A DNA stretch of 64,000 nt, taken from NCBI RefSeq assembly GCF_026212465.1, contig NC_080058.1:2869501-2933500 (forward strand). Reading direction: 5' to 3'. Under the pieces are notes generated by a model. That model was not told the origin of the DNA. It saw only the letters and a list, made by a program, of their open reading frames with translations, and searched no databases. The stretch is from Amaranthus tricolor. Its lineage: Eukaryota > Streptophyta > Magnoliopsida > Caryophyllales > Amaranthaceae. Each line of letters opens with the position of its first letter. The stretch's first letter is position 1. Below are positions 36,633-50,076 of the stretch, in pieces. The translations under genes were made by a program, and so were the position numbers.

Positions 36633-37424
36633 GGGAAATTCCACGTGGTAATCTTAAGGTCTGGATTTTTCATGTGGTAATCGAAACTTTTAAAAAATCC
36701 ACGTGATAATCCTGTGATTTACATTTTGCTCCACCATGACCTTTTGCACATAAAACATTAGCACAACACATAAACAGTTGCTAATATTCCGGTACAAGAT
36801 AATATATCAGAAGAAAAGACACTTTTTTCATAGACTTTTTTTGGGTTGTTATTTAATTTAATTAGACTCTTTAAATTAATACATTTTAAAATGTTTATAA
36901 AAAAATTATATATTAAATTTATATATTATACAACGTTAAATTTAAAGTTAATTTTGCTATTATTTTTTCTGAACTTAATTAATATAAAGGGAAATTCCAC
37001 GTGGTAAGCCTGATGTTTTGGGTTTCCACATTGTAACCAAAATTTTTAAAAACTCCACGTGGTAACCCTGAGATTTACGTAATTGTTTCACTTTGACCTT
37101 TTTGCACATAAAAACGTTAGCGAATGTTAATTTCAAAGCTTTAAGTCTATTGGACGCGTATTTATGCGACTCACCATTTCAAATGCCATCGGTTTCAACC
37201 TTTTCCCAAAAATATAAATCCTAACTCTATCATCTTTGGATTTGGGGGAAAAAAATATGATTTGGATGAAAGATGGTAGAGTTGGGGTTTATTATAAATA
37301 TTTTAAAATGTATTAATCAAAAGAGTCTAATTAAATTAAATAACAACCCGACAAAAGTCTTTGAAAAAAGTGTCTTTTCTTCTGATATATTATCTTGTAC
37401 CGAATTATTAGCAACTATTTATGT
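36633..37424. repeat. Nested inverted and direct repeat block
   Basis: Inverted arms of about 133 bp at 36768-36900 and 37292-37424 match at well over 90% by eye. They share AAGAAAAGACACTTTTTTCA and TTATTTAATTTAATTAGACTC when one is reversed. Overlaid on this, 36633-36763 and 36989-37122 are direct copies of a 131-134-bp unit with repeated TCCACGTGGTAA motifs (CACGTG is a G-box core) ending in CTTTTGCACATAAAA. A third small hairpin sits at about 37219-37283. It is probably a decayed foldback-type element. No coding content. Confidence 0.75.
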
Positions 37425-37953
37425 ATATTTTTTTTGTTATATTTTAAGCTTCAAAGCTTATATATTTGAACAAAACTAATGTAATTTGCAAAAATTTAAA
37501 ATTCAAGCAATTAAGCCTCAAACTCCATGTTCTCTCATCCTATTTATTGTTTCAATTCTACATAAAGAAATGCTTTAAGTTTGGTCCAACATCATTAGTC
37601 ATAGAATGTGAACAAATAAAAGTTGAAGGATATCTAATCACATGTTGTTTCACTTTAAGATGATTCCTTTCTTTATTGTGTATACTTCTATTATTAGTAT
37701 ATTGGGTGAAAAACTATAGTTTACTACTAGTATTTGGTTTGCAACTTTGCAAATATAATTTCCATTATCATTATTCTATTTTCAAACAATCATAGTAGAT
37801 TTGAAGATTAAAGAGCAAGACACCTTTAATTGTGAATCTCTTTGTAGGATTCCCATTAATCTAATCATATCCTTAAACATTTCCTAATCCTTAACTAGGT
37901 TAATAAAAAACCTTTGCTTGTGGGTTAACTTTCTCAAATATTCATCATTACCA

Positions 37954-37994
<41 letters not shown>

Positions 37995-38211
37995 ATTTTA
38001 AACTCTGCCATATTGATAAAATCAAACAACGTATTATTTGATTATTTTTAAGAAAATAATTGTAAGATTTGTAAGAGTAACAGTACAAGAATGATAAATT
38101 AAGTTTATTCAATGGTTACTACAACTTAAAACATAACATAAAATATTCACAATTATTTGGGTAACAACAGGTAATTAAATGCAATTCCTGTTCATCTTAG
38201 AAGTTGGTGCC
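37425..38211. other. Intergenic DNA with a poly(A) tract and ZTP29 3' flank
   Basis: An uninterrupted run of 38 A lies at 37955-37992. It might be a retroposon tail, but no body with target duplications could be defined. The ZTP29 3' UTR occupies the right part on the minus strand. Confidence 0.5.
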
Positions 38212-41200
38212 TTATAAACTCATCTCTGCTGGCAGGCTTATTTCCAGGAAATACAGGCTGCAAATTGAGAAGCCAACATTAATCAGACTAACACTCAGTA
38301 CTCAGTAGGCAGTGCATGCAAGCTGAAAAGTATAAAGCCATCAAATTAAATGCAGTTTGAGAAAATAATCTGGTGGATTAGCCACCCTTCGCCCGTGGGC
38401 CAGAAGTGGGTCGTTTGGGCCTAGCCAAGGTACCCTTGATCAGAACCAGGGGTTCCAAACTTTGTTATTACCTCCGGTCTGGTGGAGGGCGTTGTTCCTC
38501 TATTCTAGCTCCTACCTCCTTTTTTGTTAATGCACCTACCTACGTTACCTCTCGATTTTTTACAATAACCGAATGATCCAAGAAGGATGGTATATCACAA
38601 TATAAAACACCCAATAGCAGGAATCGACAGCTAGACCATAACTTCTACAAGTCATCAACAAAAACCTTCATATAAAGTAAACTCGCAGAAGTTACTAAAT
38701 CCTTAATTACCTTGCCGACATAAAAGCCATGCCAAAGAAAACAGCTTTAACAGCTTGTTTCTGACCAGCATAATCAAATGCTAGAGGCAACATCTCATGT
38801 AAGGTTAGGAAAGCCATCACTCCACCAACTGCAAAGAATGAAAGGATTTATTAGCAATATTATGAAGTATATTGGATCCTTTCCAAAACTTTGAAGCAAG
38901 TATCTACCTGCTCCAAGAAGGCCCTCGAGGATTTCAGGGTTTAGACTCGCGGGGAATAGGTAAGCTGCATCAGAAAAAAAAAATAAAAAATAAAATAAAT
39001 TTTAACAATTACTCCAAAAAAATTGTGAATTGAAAAATAAGATAAAGCGATAAACCCAATATTTTAGAATATGTAGACTTTCCAGTAGAGTTTGTTTCCA
39101 TACCTACAAGTATAACACCCAAGGGCTCTGCCAAACCAGAGAGTGATGCTATCTTAAATGCTTGCCACTTGCTGCAGCATGTTAATAAACCAAATGAGGT
39201 AATTTACAAAGCAGAGAGTATAAAACGATAACAAGAAGATAATTGTGGCACACGAAAAATATAGTAAATTAAAGCATGATGAGTACATTTAGCAAAATTG
39301 ACAAACGGATGCGGACGATTTAATAAGAAATTTGAAAATAACCAACTACAGAAAGATATTAGATATCACCATTCAAAGAAAAACGCATACATTTCCATAA
39401 CGCAAGCAAAAACAATATTTCTAGCGAGAATCTTCCATAGTATTTATTTAGCAAATAACACATTTACAGACAATATCAAATAAAAAACTATCTGAAGATG
39501 TTTTACAAAGATCCCTACCTCCGCGTTGCAAAGTAAATTGGAAGAGCAACAGCAACACCCTGTGAAAAAATTAGGTAAAACTCTTTAGCTAAAACATGTA
39601 TATAATTTTGATCCCTATGCCATTGTCATAGGCATTATATGTTGATCAAAATACTTCATTTTGTTATATATTAAGGAAGTGATTATAAAGCAAAATATCA
39701 AAACTAGAAGGGACAGAGAGTTATTTGAAAAGGGAGGGCAACTTTACCTCAGGAATGTTGTGTAAAGCAATAGCCAAAGCCAAATTCAGACCCACACGAA
39801 GGCCCTGGAAATGCATACAAAACAAGCACGATCTGTTAGTGGGAAAATTAAGAGCATAAGAGTAACAGTTTGCTGTAGCTCAGAGGATCAAGTTTTATAG
39901 TTAAAGGGTGTGTTATTTTGATGAACTACACAGCAAGTAATTTCTCTGATTCTGACCAACATTCGTTGAACCAGCACATAGCAAAGCCCCTTTTGATGTT
40001 TCATTAGGTATTTTACCGCAGTTTGTGTGGATGAGAGAATTTGACGAAAAGAGAAAGGAAGAAATAATCATTTTCGTTTTGTTGGATGTAAGGTAAAGGT
40101 ACGAAGAGAATGGGAGAGATCCATTTTATTTTCGTTTTCGTTATTCCAAGAAGAAAATTAGCAGAATTAACTTGGATATTCATGCGACTCAACTAAAACT
40201 ATTTCCAATAGACCATTAGAGCCTTATATAGTAAGGTTTCCACTAGTAAGAAAGAAAATAATTCATAGAACGGGCTGTATCAACATTGCTGCACCCGACA
40301 GAATGATGAAATTTTATAACAGTTTTCATTGCAAATTAGATTGATATTTTTCTTGAAACATTTTCCAAATACCTTTCTCTCAAAATATTGAATGGTGTTC
40401 ATAGAAGAAAAGACTACCTTTTCTCTTTCAATAAGAAAACAAGAGAAATACACAACCTAGTGTCCATCTATAACAGAAGAAAAAGGCGAGGAAAGTTATT
40501 CGTATATTAGAAAGCTATGCATTCGATATGATTGTACCTTTATGGATCCCAGAAAAACTGCCATTCCCTCTGGAAAATTGTGTAAGCTTATACCTGAGAA
40601 ATGAAAATCACTTTCCAATTAATTCAAGGTTCAAAATAGTATATGCATATACCACAAGCTACAAATATTACAGATTTTCATAAGGATATTCATGCTGAAA
40701 CTTATTGATTAGAATTTTAATGAACTTCTATGCACTAAAGTGCATAAATAAATGATTCACAAAAGCATGAAGATCCAAAGTAGTAGGAAAGCACAAGTTT
40801 CTGGTCCTTACTAAAGGAACAACATCTTGAACTCTCCACCATCATTCTCTTATTTCTTTACCTTTTTCTAAACTTAAGCATTGCTCTAATGCCACTAAGT
40901 GACTCTCACCTAGGTGGGGTCAGAGGGGTCGGAATACAAAGCCTTAACCTTGTAATAACAAAGAGCTTGTGTCCAACTGACCCTAATATTCTTATAAGCT
41001 ACTAAATTCCAAAAAGCTTCCACGTCATCTACCCATACAAAATACACAAACATTGAAACACGTATAATAAGCCTATTGATTGAATATTATCAATCAATAT
41101 TACCCAGTCAACTTTAAACTAAATAGTAAATAATAAGAATAGAAGAACTTCACATGAGTAAGGAGAAGCTAACAGTGCACAAACCTACGGCTGTAATTAT

Positions 41201-43654
41201 GCCACTGTACAGAACTTGGCGCTGATGCTTTTTCATTATATCCTTGCCCTTTTCATCCACATTTTTCCGCTAGCCTCCAGAAAAAAAAGCAATTAAAGTT
41301 TAGGTGGTACAGCCAGCAAGTGTCAATGCTAATTACAAAATTCACCAAATTAACCTTCTTGCTTTTTGTATTTGAACTAGGAGTGAGTGTTGGTTCTGGG
41401 ATGAAGTTGGAAATTATTGCAAAGAAAATGACACCTGCGAAGAACTATGAACAATCGGAAAGGTGACTACTCTTAAACAATGAATTGATGTAGCATTTCC
41501 GCTAATCTATTGAACAAAGTGAAGTGAAAATAGGTAGATTACCCATATGTTTCCTTTCAAGAAGCCAATAGAGTTTATGGCATTGTGAGCCAAATCTAGA
41601 AATGATATGCTAAGCATGAGACCTGCAGCGAAGCCCTACATGACGTAAACAGACGCTTCAGAATTTTCAATTTTCGAAAAACCATATAAATGAACAATGA
41701 ACACTACGTTTGATGCAAAGCATGTAATTTTACGACATTACGGGGTGGTGACAAAAAGTTACGGTCCTAAGTCGCAAACATTAGATTGAGCAGTAATTTA
41801 TAATCTAGATCCTTCAACCGTGTTGGCATGTTGCATTTAAACATATAAAAAGATTATGCACCTGTAAGAGACCAAGCATCTTCATGTTTGGCGCTTCACT
41901 AAGAACCACAAAAAGTGCACCTGATGAGCATCGCATAAAGCAAAGTAAGGTTTCTCATATAACATAAGCCAAGAGTCATAATTATCATCCATCATTAGCA
42001 TAACATCCAGAAGTTTGATGCCGGAAAACTGTATTTGGTTCATGCAAGAAACCAATAAGGTTTAGCTTCCATAAGCCATAACCATAAGTCCATAACCAAA
42101 TAAATGTAGCATGCACTTAAAATGTTTCAGAAGCTCAGCACTGTATGCACCTCAGTTAAAACTTTATTTTTTCAAAATTAATGCTCCCTTCGTCCTGCAG
42201 CTAGATCAACATATACAATTTAGGATGTCCTAAAGCTAAATTGATAAAATTGACACTGCATTTAACAAGCTTTTCTCTCCTTTTTTTTTCTCTCCAATCG
42301 CACCCAAACCATCAACACATGTTTCCTTCCCATACCTTTGTGCCCCATAGGCCAAAGCAATTCTAAGCTCTTCAATGGAGGGAGTAGTACTTGGTAGGGA
42401 TAGGTCTCAAGAAGGAACTTACGATACAACAGCCATGAAATCTAAGAATTGAACAGTACTATTATAGGGATTGAAATCTTGCTGAACTCAGGATAAACTA
42501 TATTTACCATATTAGGTTCCTCACAAGGGAAAGGTTGCGTATATGCATCCGATCCTCCAAACCCCCATAGGCGGGAGTCATTTACACATTGGGATGATGA
42601 AAAAACAAATATAAGGCATACAAGTAAACCATTTTCCAAGATGAACTGCCCCTCCATCAAGCTCTACAACTCAATTTTAATCACAATATATTAATTCATC
42701 TCCACTTCAAACACTTTCATGATCTTTTGTTGATAATATTCCATACATCTAGTCAAATTAACTTAATTCTGCATCTCTGTTACAAAAACATTAAAGTAAC
42801 CCAATGTCTACAACATGAATATATTCATCTCCATTTCAAAAACGTCCATCATCTTCTACATAATATTCCAATAATAAGTGTTAAATTCATCTAGTCAAAT
42901 TGAAGGAATTCATCTTCCACTACGACAACACCACCGGAGCTAATAGAGCGTGAACGCCAACCACGGTTTACACTCAAAAATCAATGAAATTAAAGCATAT
43001 ACGGGGCAATTGGCCCACAAATTATTTTAACTCTAAGTCTAAGTCATAATACTTGTTGTCCACCTAATGAAACTGCTCTAATGCCTTATACTCATGGAAA
43101 TTTTCGACCTTCTCATCTTAAAAATCATGTTGTAATGTTAATATGAAATATTTTAGCCCACTCACTGGATTCATGGCTTGGACTGTGGCCAGTAATGCTA
43201 TGTTTTAAACACTCCCCTTCATAAAATAGATCAAAAAAAATGAAAACAAAAAAAATTTCAGAAAAAAGGAACAAAAAAGTTCCTTTCCCACTTCAATTTC
43301 AATCAAAATCTTAACAAAGCTTCCCCTTTGACTATCTCACACGTGCAAATCAACTTCATAAAATACTAATCATTTACAGTATAACATTATTATTTTAACA
43401 CCCACGTTCTTGCATCAACCTAAAACCCTTGAAACATTACCCTGAAATCATGTTCAAAACACACGACAAATGCCAAATTTGAAACTACATTATTCATATT
43501 CTGTAAGGAATTTCAAAGTCCAAATCTTTACAATAAACAAATATTAAAAGCTCATAATATAAGATTAAGTCGCAATTGATCAAGTCATACCTAAAGATGT
43601 ACTCAACCCACCAACAAGTGAAAGAGCAAGGGCAACCATCACTTGAGAATCCAT
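38212..43654 (-). CDS. ZTP29: ZIP-family zinc transporter, ZTP29-like
   Basis: Twelve coding exons join in frame on the minus strand: 43591-43654 (ATG at 43654), 41862-41920, 41543-41635, 41355-41444, 41185-41269, 40538-40593, 39748-39804, 39519-39559, 39104-39171, 38908-38964, 38711-38828 and 38212-38257 (stop 38212-38214). The total is 277 residues, the usual size. The N-terminus MDSQVMVALALSLVGGLSTS is family-typical. Metal-site motifs HNFPEG (residues 135-140) and HNIPEG (164-169) sit in neighbouring membrane segments. A lysine-rich loop (about 114-129) separates the two membrane halves. Near the C-terminus are HEMLPLAFDYAGQ and LYFLEISLP. From family knowledge, ZTP29 is a ZupT/ZIP11-like carrier moving Zn2+ into the cytosol; in Arabidopsis it is placed in the ER and linked to salt stress. 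All splice sites are GT-AG and no lesions are seen. Intron 1 (41921-43590) is unusually long. Confidence 0.95.
38378..38525. repeat. GC-rich insert in ZTP29 intron 11, possible SINE-like repeat
   Basis: About 150 bases are much richer in GC than the surrounding intron (GCCACCCTTCGCCCGTGGGC, GGAGGGCGTTG). The reversed strand has CCTGGTTCTGATC, loosely like a pol III B box. I could not define ends or a target duplication. Confidence 0.35.
42184..42384. mobile_element. Stowaway-like MITE in ZTP29 intron 1
   Basis: The left end CTCCCTTCGTCC and right end AATGGAGGGAG form the typical short inverted repeat. TA follows the right end, but the left flank reads TG, so the TA duplication is only half preserved. 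Confidence 0.6.
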
Positions 43655-46600
43655 TTTTCAAAAGCAACAGAAAAATTCCCAACTTGCCGAAAACCCTGAA
43701 AATATTTTTCTTGCTTTCCAATAATACTTGAAAATTAAGAAATTAGAGGGGAAAATAAGAAATGGGGTTTTAGTTTTGTGAAGAGATAATCAGAATTAAA
43801 ACCCCCAGATTAAAGAAAAGGGGAATAGAGAAATGTAGAGGGTGGAGCATGTAAAAGTAGGGGAATATTATGTCACAAACTCTCAATTAGCTTAAGGCAA
43901 TTTTCGAGGGAGAATCAAGGTAGAGATTAAGTACAAGGAAGGAAAGAGATCGTTTGATTGGATGGTTTAAGAGATTAAAATGAGAAAAGAATCCCTAAGT
44001 TTAGAACAAAGAATTTTGCAATTGTACTAGGTCTATGAAAGGACGAACTTTTCTTTTAAAACGTGAGAGACCTTCTCTTAAATAAACGATATAAATGTAA
44101 TAAGTTTATATTTTTTTATTTTTTTTAAACTTATATTAATTAGGCTATTTTAATTTATATATTTAATGTTTTTTTAGAGAAATTGTCTTTTACAGCAATT
44201 TGTATTTTAGAATACTACACCCAATTATAACATATTGTATGAAAATGATAAAACAAAGTAATTAGGAAGAATGTGAGATAGGATATTTGGTAAAAATAGA
44301 AATCATATACATGTAATAATTAATGAAAAAAAATTGAGGGTGTGCAAATATATCTTGTCTGAAGTATTTGATCTCACACATTAGATAATCGATCCAATTT
44401 TATAAAATTTGTACATATGATATGATATGAACACGCATCAAACAATTTATTTAAATTATCATGTCTTTTTTTAATAAATTAATTAAAATTTTTCGTAAAA
44501 ACTCATACATATTTATTTAGTATATGTCGCATAGATAACAACGGCAATCAAAAAAATAAAAATTTTAATACATAAATAAATTCATATATTTTTGTTAGTC
44601 GATTAAGTTGATATAATCACTATCATATATAATATGTTTTTTTTTACTATAGTAACTTAAAATTAACTTTCAATAAAGTAATATTTTTTTTTTGAAGTAA
44701 ACAATAAAGTAATATTTATAATAGATTTATTATGATCAAGAGTTGTTTTGAGAGTATAACAACATACTTAGCTCAATGAATAAACAAATATAAATCACAA
44801 ATCAACTTCAATCATTTGTTGTGCTAATGAAGATTTAATATGTCACTTTTCATGGTTGAAGCATTTTTCATGCTTAGTACTATCATAGGAGTATGTCTTT
44901 TTCCTACACTCATACTTGAAGAATTGTAGCAGTTAGAAAATTTTCATCATCCATGACAATTGACACTATAATATTTAATTACACTAACTACTTCCTCCTT
45001 ACAAAAAAAAAGTTTCTATTATAAAAGACCGTCTTTTAGTTATATGACTTTAAAACAAAGAGTTTATACTATCATAGTATAAGTTGAACTATTGATCTTA
45101 TGTATATTTATAATATAATCACCTCATACAGTAATTTGTATAAAAAAATATATTAAATAATTTAATATTATACGTAACTTTTTAGCTTTGCATAACTGAC
45201 TCAGTAAACTAGTAAAGCAAATTACATGCATGTTACTATGCTAGAGGTTCAATTTTATATATGTAGAATTGATTATATGATTCTCTTTTAATTAATTAAA
45301 ATTTATTATGATATAAAATAGCATGTTTAAAACGTTTATCAAAACACCAGTACTAATAAATAAGCGTTACGTTAGTCGTTACTTTCAACTTTCGTTTTGA
45401 AAGAGGCATGAGGGTGAGTTTGTTTTGTACATATAGACAATTAAGTTGGTTGTGTATGTATGTAAAGTTAAATATTCGTTCATGTTATACTAGTATTTTG
45501 AATTTGCTCATATCAATAATCATAATCACCATCCTTTTCTCCTTTTAAAGAGAGACCCAAGAATGAGTATCTTTCATAGCTAGGGGTAGTAGTTAGGATC
45601 TCTTCTAAGTTCCAAGGTTTAGTGGTTTGTAAAGAGGGTAGGATTTTGGGTTCAACTTATATTCGTTTTGTGTTGTGTTGACTTATTACTTTATTAGTAT
45701 TAGTTCATTATTCTATATGATGAATGTCAGTAAGATTAAATAATTTTCTAGGACGTTTAAAGAATAATTAGAATTAATTTAAATATTTTTTCCAAGTTTA
45801 ACTAAATTAGAATTAATAAAAATCTAACTTACTAAATTCAAGGATTTGAAATTTGACTTTGAAATTTTAATGTCAGAAACCTGCTTTCTGATTTTGATAT
45901 TAATATTAGTAGTTGATTAAGTCTTTAATCGGTTAAGTTGGATAGTTTAATTGTTTAATTTAAATTGTTTTGAATTGTTTGCCACATCAACCTAGGTTAG
46001 AAACTAGGTTAAAAATTAAAATATTATTTATATTGTTTGTTAGTTTGTTGTATAAAGTGAGTCTTAAAAAAGAATAATTTAATTAATATTAAATTACTGA
46101 GAAGTCTACTAAATTGAAGAATCTAATTGTTTTGTCTATATTTAATTCTGATTTATATTGTCTTACTTCAAGTCATTGATATACGCAAATATTCAGAATC
46201 CTGACAAACAATTTCATAAAAAAGCATACCGTATTCAACTCCTTTCTACAGCATAAATCCATGATTTCATTAACAAATTTTCAATTTGGGTTTGTCTGGA
46301 GATAACAAGTTCATCCAAATTTCTGATGTACCCAAAAAATCTAAATACACACCGAGTACTAAACATATGACTCTTGATAGATCAAGATTTTTACAATTGA
46401 CTTGTCAAAATACATAACATAATTGTACACTAAATATAGGAAAACCTTGATTTATATTTATGTAATCTAACAAACTTCAAAATTTCATTTAATAATTACC
46501 AATATTTTCATAGTGGGAGCAGATTGGACAAAGATTTCATGAATGAAGAGTATTCTATGCTCGATTGCTCACCATCACCAACCTTTTCTATAGAGATGGT

Positions 46601-47039
46601 CTTTTATAAATTTGTTCCAAATTAATAATTGATCGGGGTATTAAAAGCAAAGCAAGTGTTTCCATGTATAACCAAAATTTAGCTATTATTCGTTCATGAG
46701 TTCCTCAAATACAGATTATTTAGCGTAAGACGATTTTAAAATTAAAAATTTAAATACTAATTATTTATATTAGTTAGATTATTTAACTTATATATAAAAT
46801 GTTATTTATGATGACATTATCTCATAGAAGAATTGTGTTTATTTATGATGCAACTATGTACTTGTACAAGTATCCAACACAATCTAGTAGTTGTTAACAA
46901 TGGTTTCTATATCAATTACCCCTAATAGAACAAAGTTCAATTATTACATCAGACTATGAGAGTGGTTTAAGCATATGATCCGTTTTAAACAATAGATTAT
47001 ATAATATATTTTATTATCTCATCAATATATTTAAATTTT
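43655..47039. other. ZTP29 leader and promoter side, then AT-rich intergenic DNA
   Basis: The first 200 bases or so (43655-43860) are the likely 5' UTR of ZTP29. Beyond that I see no gene and no element with readable ends. The short open frame at 43494-43721 (-) is a shadow that overlaps the first coding exon. Confidence 0.5.
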
Positions 47040-47299
47040 TAAGGAAAAATTATAAGAAACTATCTTATTTATAGGTCTATTTACAAAAAGGTACCTTATG
47101 TTTTTTTTTTTTTTGCAAAAAACTACCTAAAATAATATATTTCTCTGCAAATGACTACCACTTAACAGAAAACGTGAATGGACCGTTAAGTTTTGAGGGT
47201 TTGACCGATTTGAGAGGTTAAGTTGTCTATGTGGCAGTATCTCATTGGTCATCGTATTTTTAAACAATTAAAAATTAAAACGCATAAATTAACGAAAGA

Positions 47300-47630
47300 T
47301 ATTTGACGTCATTTTTACCCATCATAACGATATTTTTTCAAAAAATAGATGTCGCGATTGTCCTTATGGGGCAACTCTTTCGAAAATCCGGTCAAAACAA
47401 GTACTTATTCGTCTATTTCTCGACACGTAAACTAAAAAAGATATCTAACGTCATTTTTATCTATCATAACGATGATTTTTCAAAAAACGCACGTTGCAAT
47501 TATCCTTATGAGATATCTCTTTTAGAAATCCGGTTGAAACAAGTACTTATTCACCTATTTTTCAACACGTAACTGAAAAAAAATTTTAACATCATTTTTA
47601 CCCATCATAATGATATCTTACAAAGTCAAA
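47300..47630. repeat. 142-bp tandem repeat, about 2.3 copies
   Basis: Units carry AACGTCATTTTTACCCATCATAACGAT-like, TTTCAAAAAA and GGT(C/T)(A/G)AAACAAGTACTTATTC blocks. Equivalent positions fall at 47310, 47452 and 47593, a period of 141-142 bp. The open frame at 47303-47572 merely follows the repeat and has no domain. Confidence 0.75.
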
Positions 47631-47854
47631 AGGACAACCTAAAATGAAAAATATGGCAATTTTGTAGATACGGAAGAGTAAGAGTTTTCACCCTTTCTTC
47701 CACACAAGATGGCAACATAAGTACTTCTATTTATATAATTTTTTTTTGTCAAAGGGATAAAATATTAATTGGACGGTTTAGAAATATAAAAGTATTTTTA
47801 AAATTACTAAAAAAATCACTTTTTCCACCGTTAGATGACTTATCATATTATATA

Positions 47855-48179
47855 CTTCCTCCGTTCCATAATACTTGCTACATATTCTATTTTTGGCAAT
47901 TTCATATTACTTGCTACATTTCTGTTTTTAGTAATAAAACAATCATTTAAAGTTCTATCTACCCCTATTTTTATCCTACTCTATACTCTATACTCTATAA
48001 TAAAATATATACTATACTCTATAAAGTAACCTAACAACCTATTTTTCCTTATTCTTTTTCAATTAACAATAATAAAATACTATACTCTATAAAGTAAACA
48101 ATCAGCTACAGTGTAGGTCAATCACTTTTCTTAATTCCCGTGCCCATGCAAATGTAGCAACAATTATGGAACAGAGCAG
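47855..48179. mobile_element. Stowaway MITE with TA target duplication
   Basis: The left end CTTCCTCCGTTCCATAAT plus TTGCTACAT pairs with the reversed right end CTGCTCTGTTCCATAAT plus TTGCTACAT, about 31 bp with few mismatches. TA flanks both sides (47853-47854 and 48180-48181). The interior has CTATACTCTATA direct repeats and no coding content. Confidence 0.88.
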
Positions 48180-48582
48180 TATGTTCTAGTCTAGTGGTTA
48201 AAACATGATATACTATATAAATCATGTCACGGCTCATGAAATGATGTAGGTTTTAATCTAGTGGTTAAACTTTATGTATTGGATATCAAGTGAAATGACC
48301 ATACATTTTAATAATGCTTGAATAGGTCTGCTTATATGTTGAACCTGCTTGAACAAGCAAGCTCGAGTATAGAGCTTCTAGAATGGTTTGGCTTGTGTGC
48401 TTGAACAAGCAAGTGTATTACTTAAACTAGCACATGCTCGATATGTGCCTTGTTTTTTTTTCCCACAAAGTTGTTATAATGATTTTGTTAGGATCTATTG
48501 TCTCTATTTATGTACCAAAACACACTAAATTATGTAATCCTTAATTTTTGATCATTCAATTGTAATTTTAACAAAGTCTTAA

Positions 48583-49110
48583 TGGCCCGTTTGGTTGATG
48601 GCAATGAAGTAATGGGAATGAAATGTTGTAATGGCAATAGTAATGAAGGAATGGATATGAGAATTGGTAATGAAGTTTCTTTTGTTTGGTGTGCATGACT
48701 AAAGAATGGTAATGGAAGATAATATTCCATTGATTGCATTTGGTTGTTAGTAATAAAAAATGGTAATGACTCTTAGTTTCATTATTGTATATTTGTATTT
48801 AAAAGCATTATTGTATCTAAATTATTCTATCTAATGATTCTTTTTTAATAATAATATTTTTTTGGATAATTACATACATTACCTTTTTTTTTATTCAGCT
48901 CGAAACAACATTACTTTATTTTATTACCACAGTAATACTTCATTACCATTACAGCGTTGTTTGATGGTAATAAAAATGACCCTTTTTGGTAATTTCATTA
49001 CCTTATTTTATTATCATCCATTACCATTGAAGGCATCCAAACAACCAAATTTTTTATTACTTAATTTTATTAACATTACCGCCCTCTAATACCATGTACC
49101 AAACGGGCCG
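48583..49110. mobile_element. Tourist-like MITE with TAA target duplication
   Basis: The ends TGGCCCGTTTGGT and ACCAAACGGGCCG are inverted repeats with a mismatch only at the outermost base. TAA flanks both sides (48580-48582 and 49111-49113). The interior is rich in GGTAATG/CATTACC. A decayed relative lies at 2225-2540. A 3-bp TWA duplication fits PIF/Harbinger-type elements. Confidence 0.8.
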
Positions 49111-49113
49111 TAA

Positions 49114-50076
49114 AAGTAATCGCTTTCTTTATTGAATTTTTCTATCGTACATGTTATCAAATTGAGTTTTTGAAATTTATTGTTGATTTATCGATTACTG
49201 AAAGCAATCATTAAGAACTTAGAAATAAACTGAACTTAGAAATAACGTAGTTTATATGTTGAGTGAACCCAAATAAATCTTATTATATGATTTGATTATT
49301 GCTTTGATTTCCTATTCACAATGTATCTCCACCTTCTAACCTACACATTCAATATATGATTCCTAGTTGCATTGCTATGAAGAGGGAGCATGTGAGGGGG
49401 AGGTAAGGAGATTATGCTATAAACTTGTACTCCTAATTACACCCTCTAAGTGGGACCCAAGTTTTCATGTTTCATTTTTCATATTTTCTTTTGTACTTTG
49501 AGCAATTAGAATCTAATATTTTCCCACAAAAATAAATCAAGAATTCTGTTGAGGGATGATGACACACCAACCACTAGTGGTATAATGATTTATCCCTCCA
49601 TGTATCTGGGCATACAAGCAAACTCCCTCTTCTTTACCCTTTTGGTTTACATATGTCACTTCCTTTTTCTTCTCTTACACTAGTACTACTTTGCTTTTGC
49701 TTCAAATCAATCCTCCCTTTTCTCTTTAATAATAATTAATCTCTACGTACATATTTTTTATGCATTTTCTTCTTTTATTTAATGTAATGTATGTATAATT
49801 CCTTTTTTAGCTCTTTTTTCATGTTTCTTAAGTACTATGTTATCTAATATCCCATATTAATCATAAAATTATATTTTTAATTGCACCCTTTTCTTTACTC
49901 ATGTTTCCCTCATGAACAAACAACTCATCATCATAAATTCTTCAGCTCCACCCACATATAGACTGTGATTTAAAATTATATATATATTTATGATTTTAGC
50001 TGCCTTAAAATGCAAATTTTAAGTTTTTTTCCTGACTTGTTTCTGACAGTCTGAAGAATTGCTGATCTGAACAAAG
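49114..50076. other. Promoter side of the NEK5 gene
   Basis: AT-rich with no other gene. TTTCTGACAG at about 50039-50049, just before the coding start, could be the acceptor of a 5' UTR intron, but no donor was assigned. Confidence 0.45.

Noticed and set aside
37955..37992. Retroposon with a 38-base poly(A) tail
   Set aside because: No target duplication or body with coding or SINE features could be assigned.
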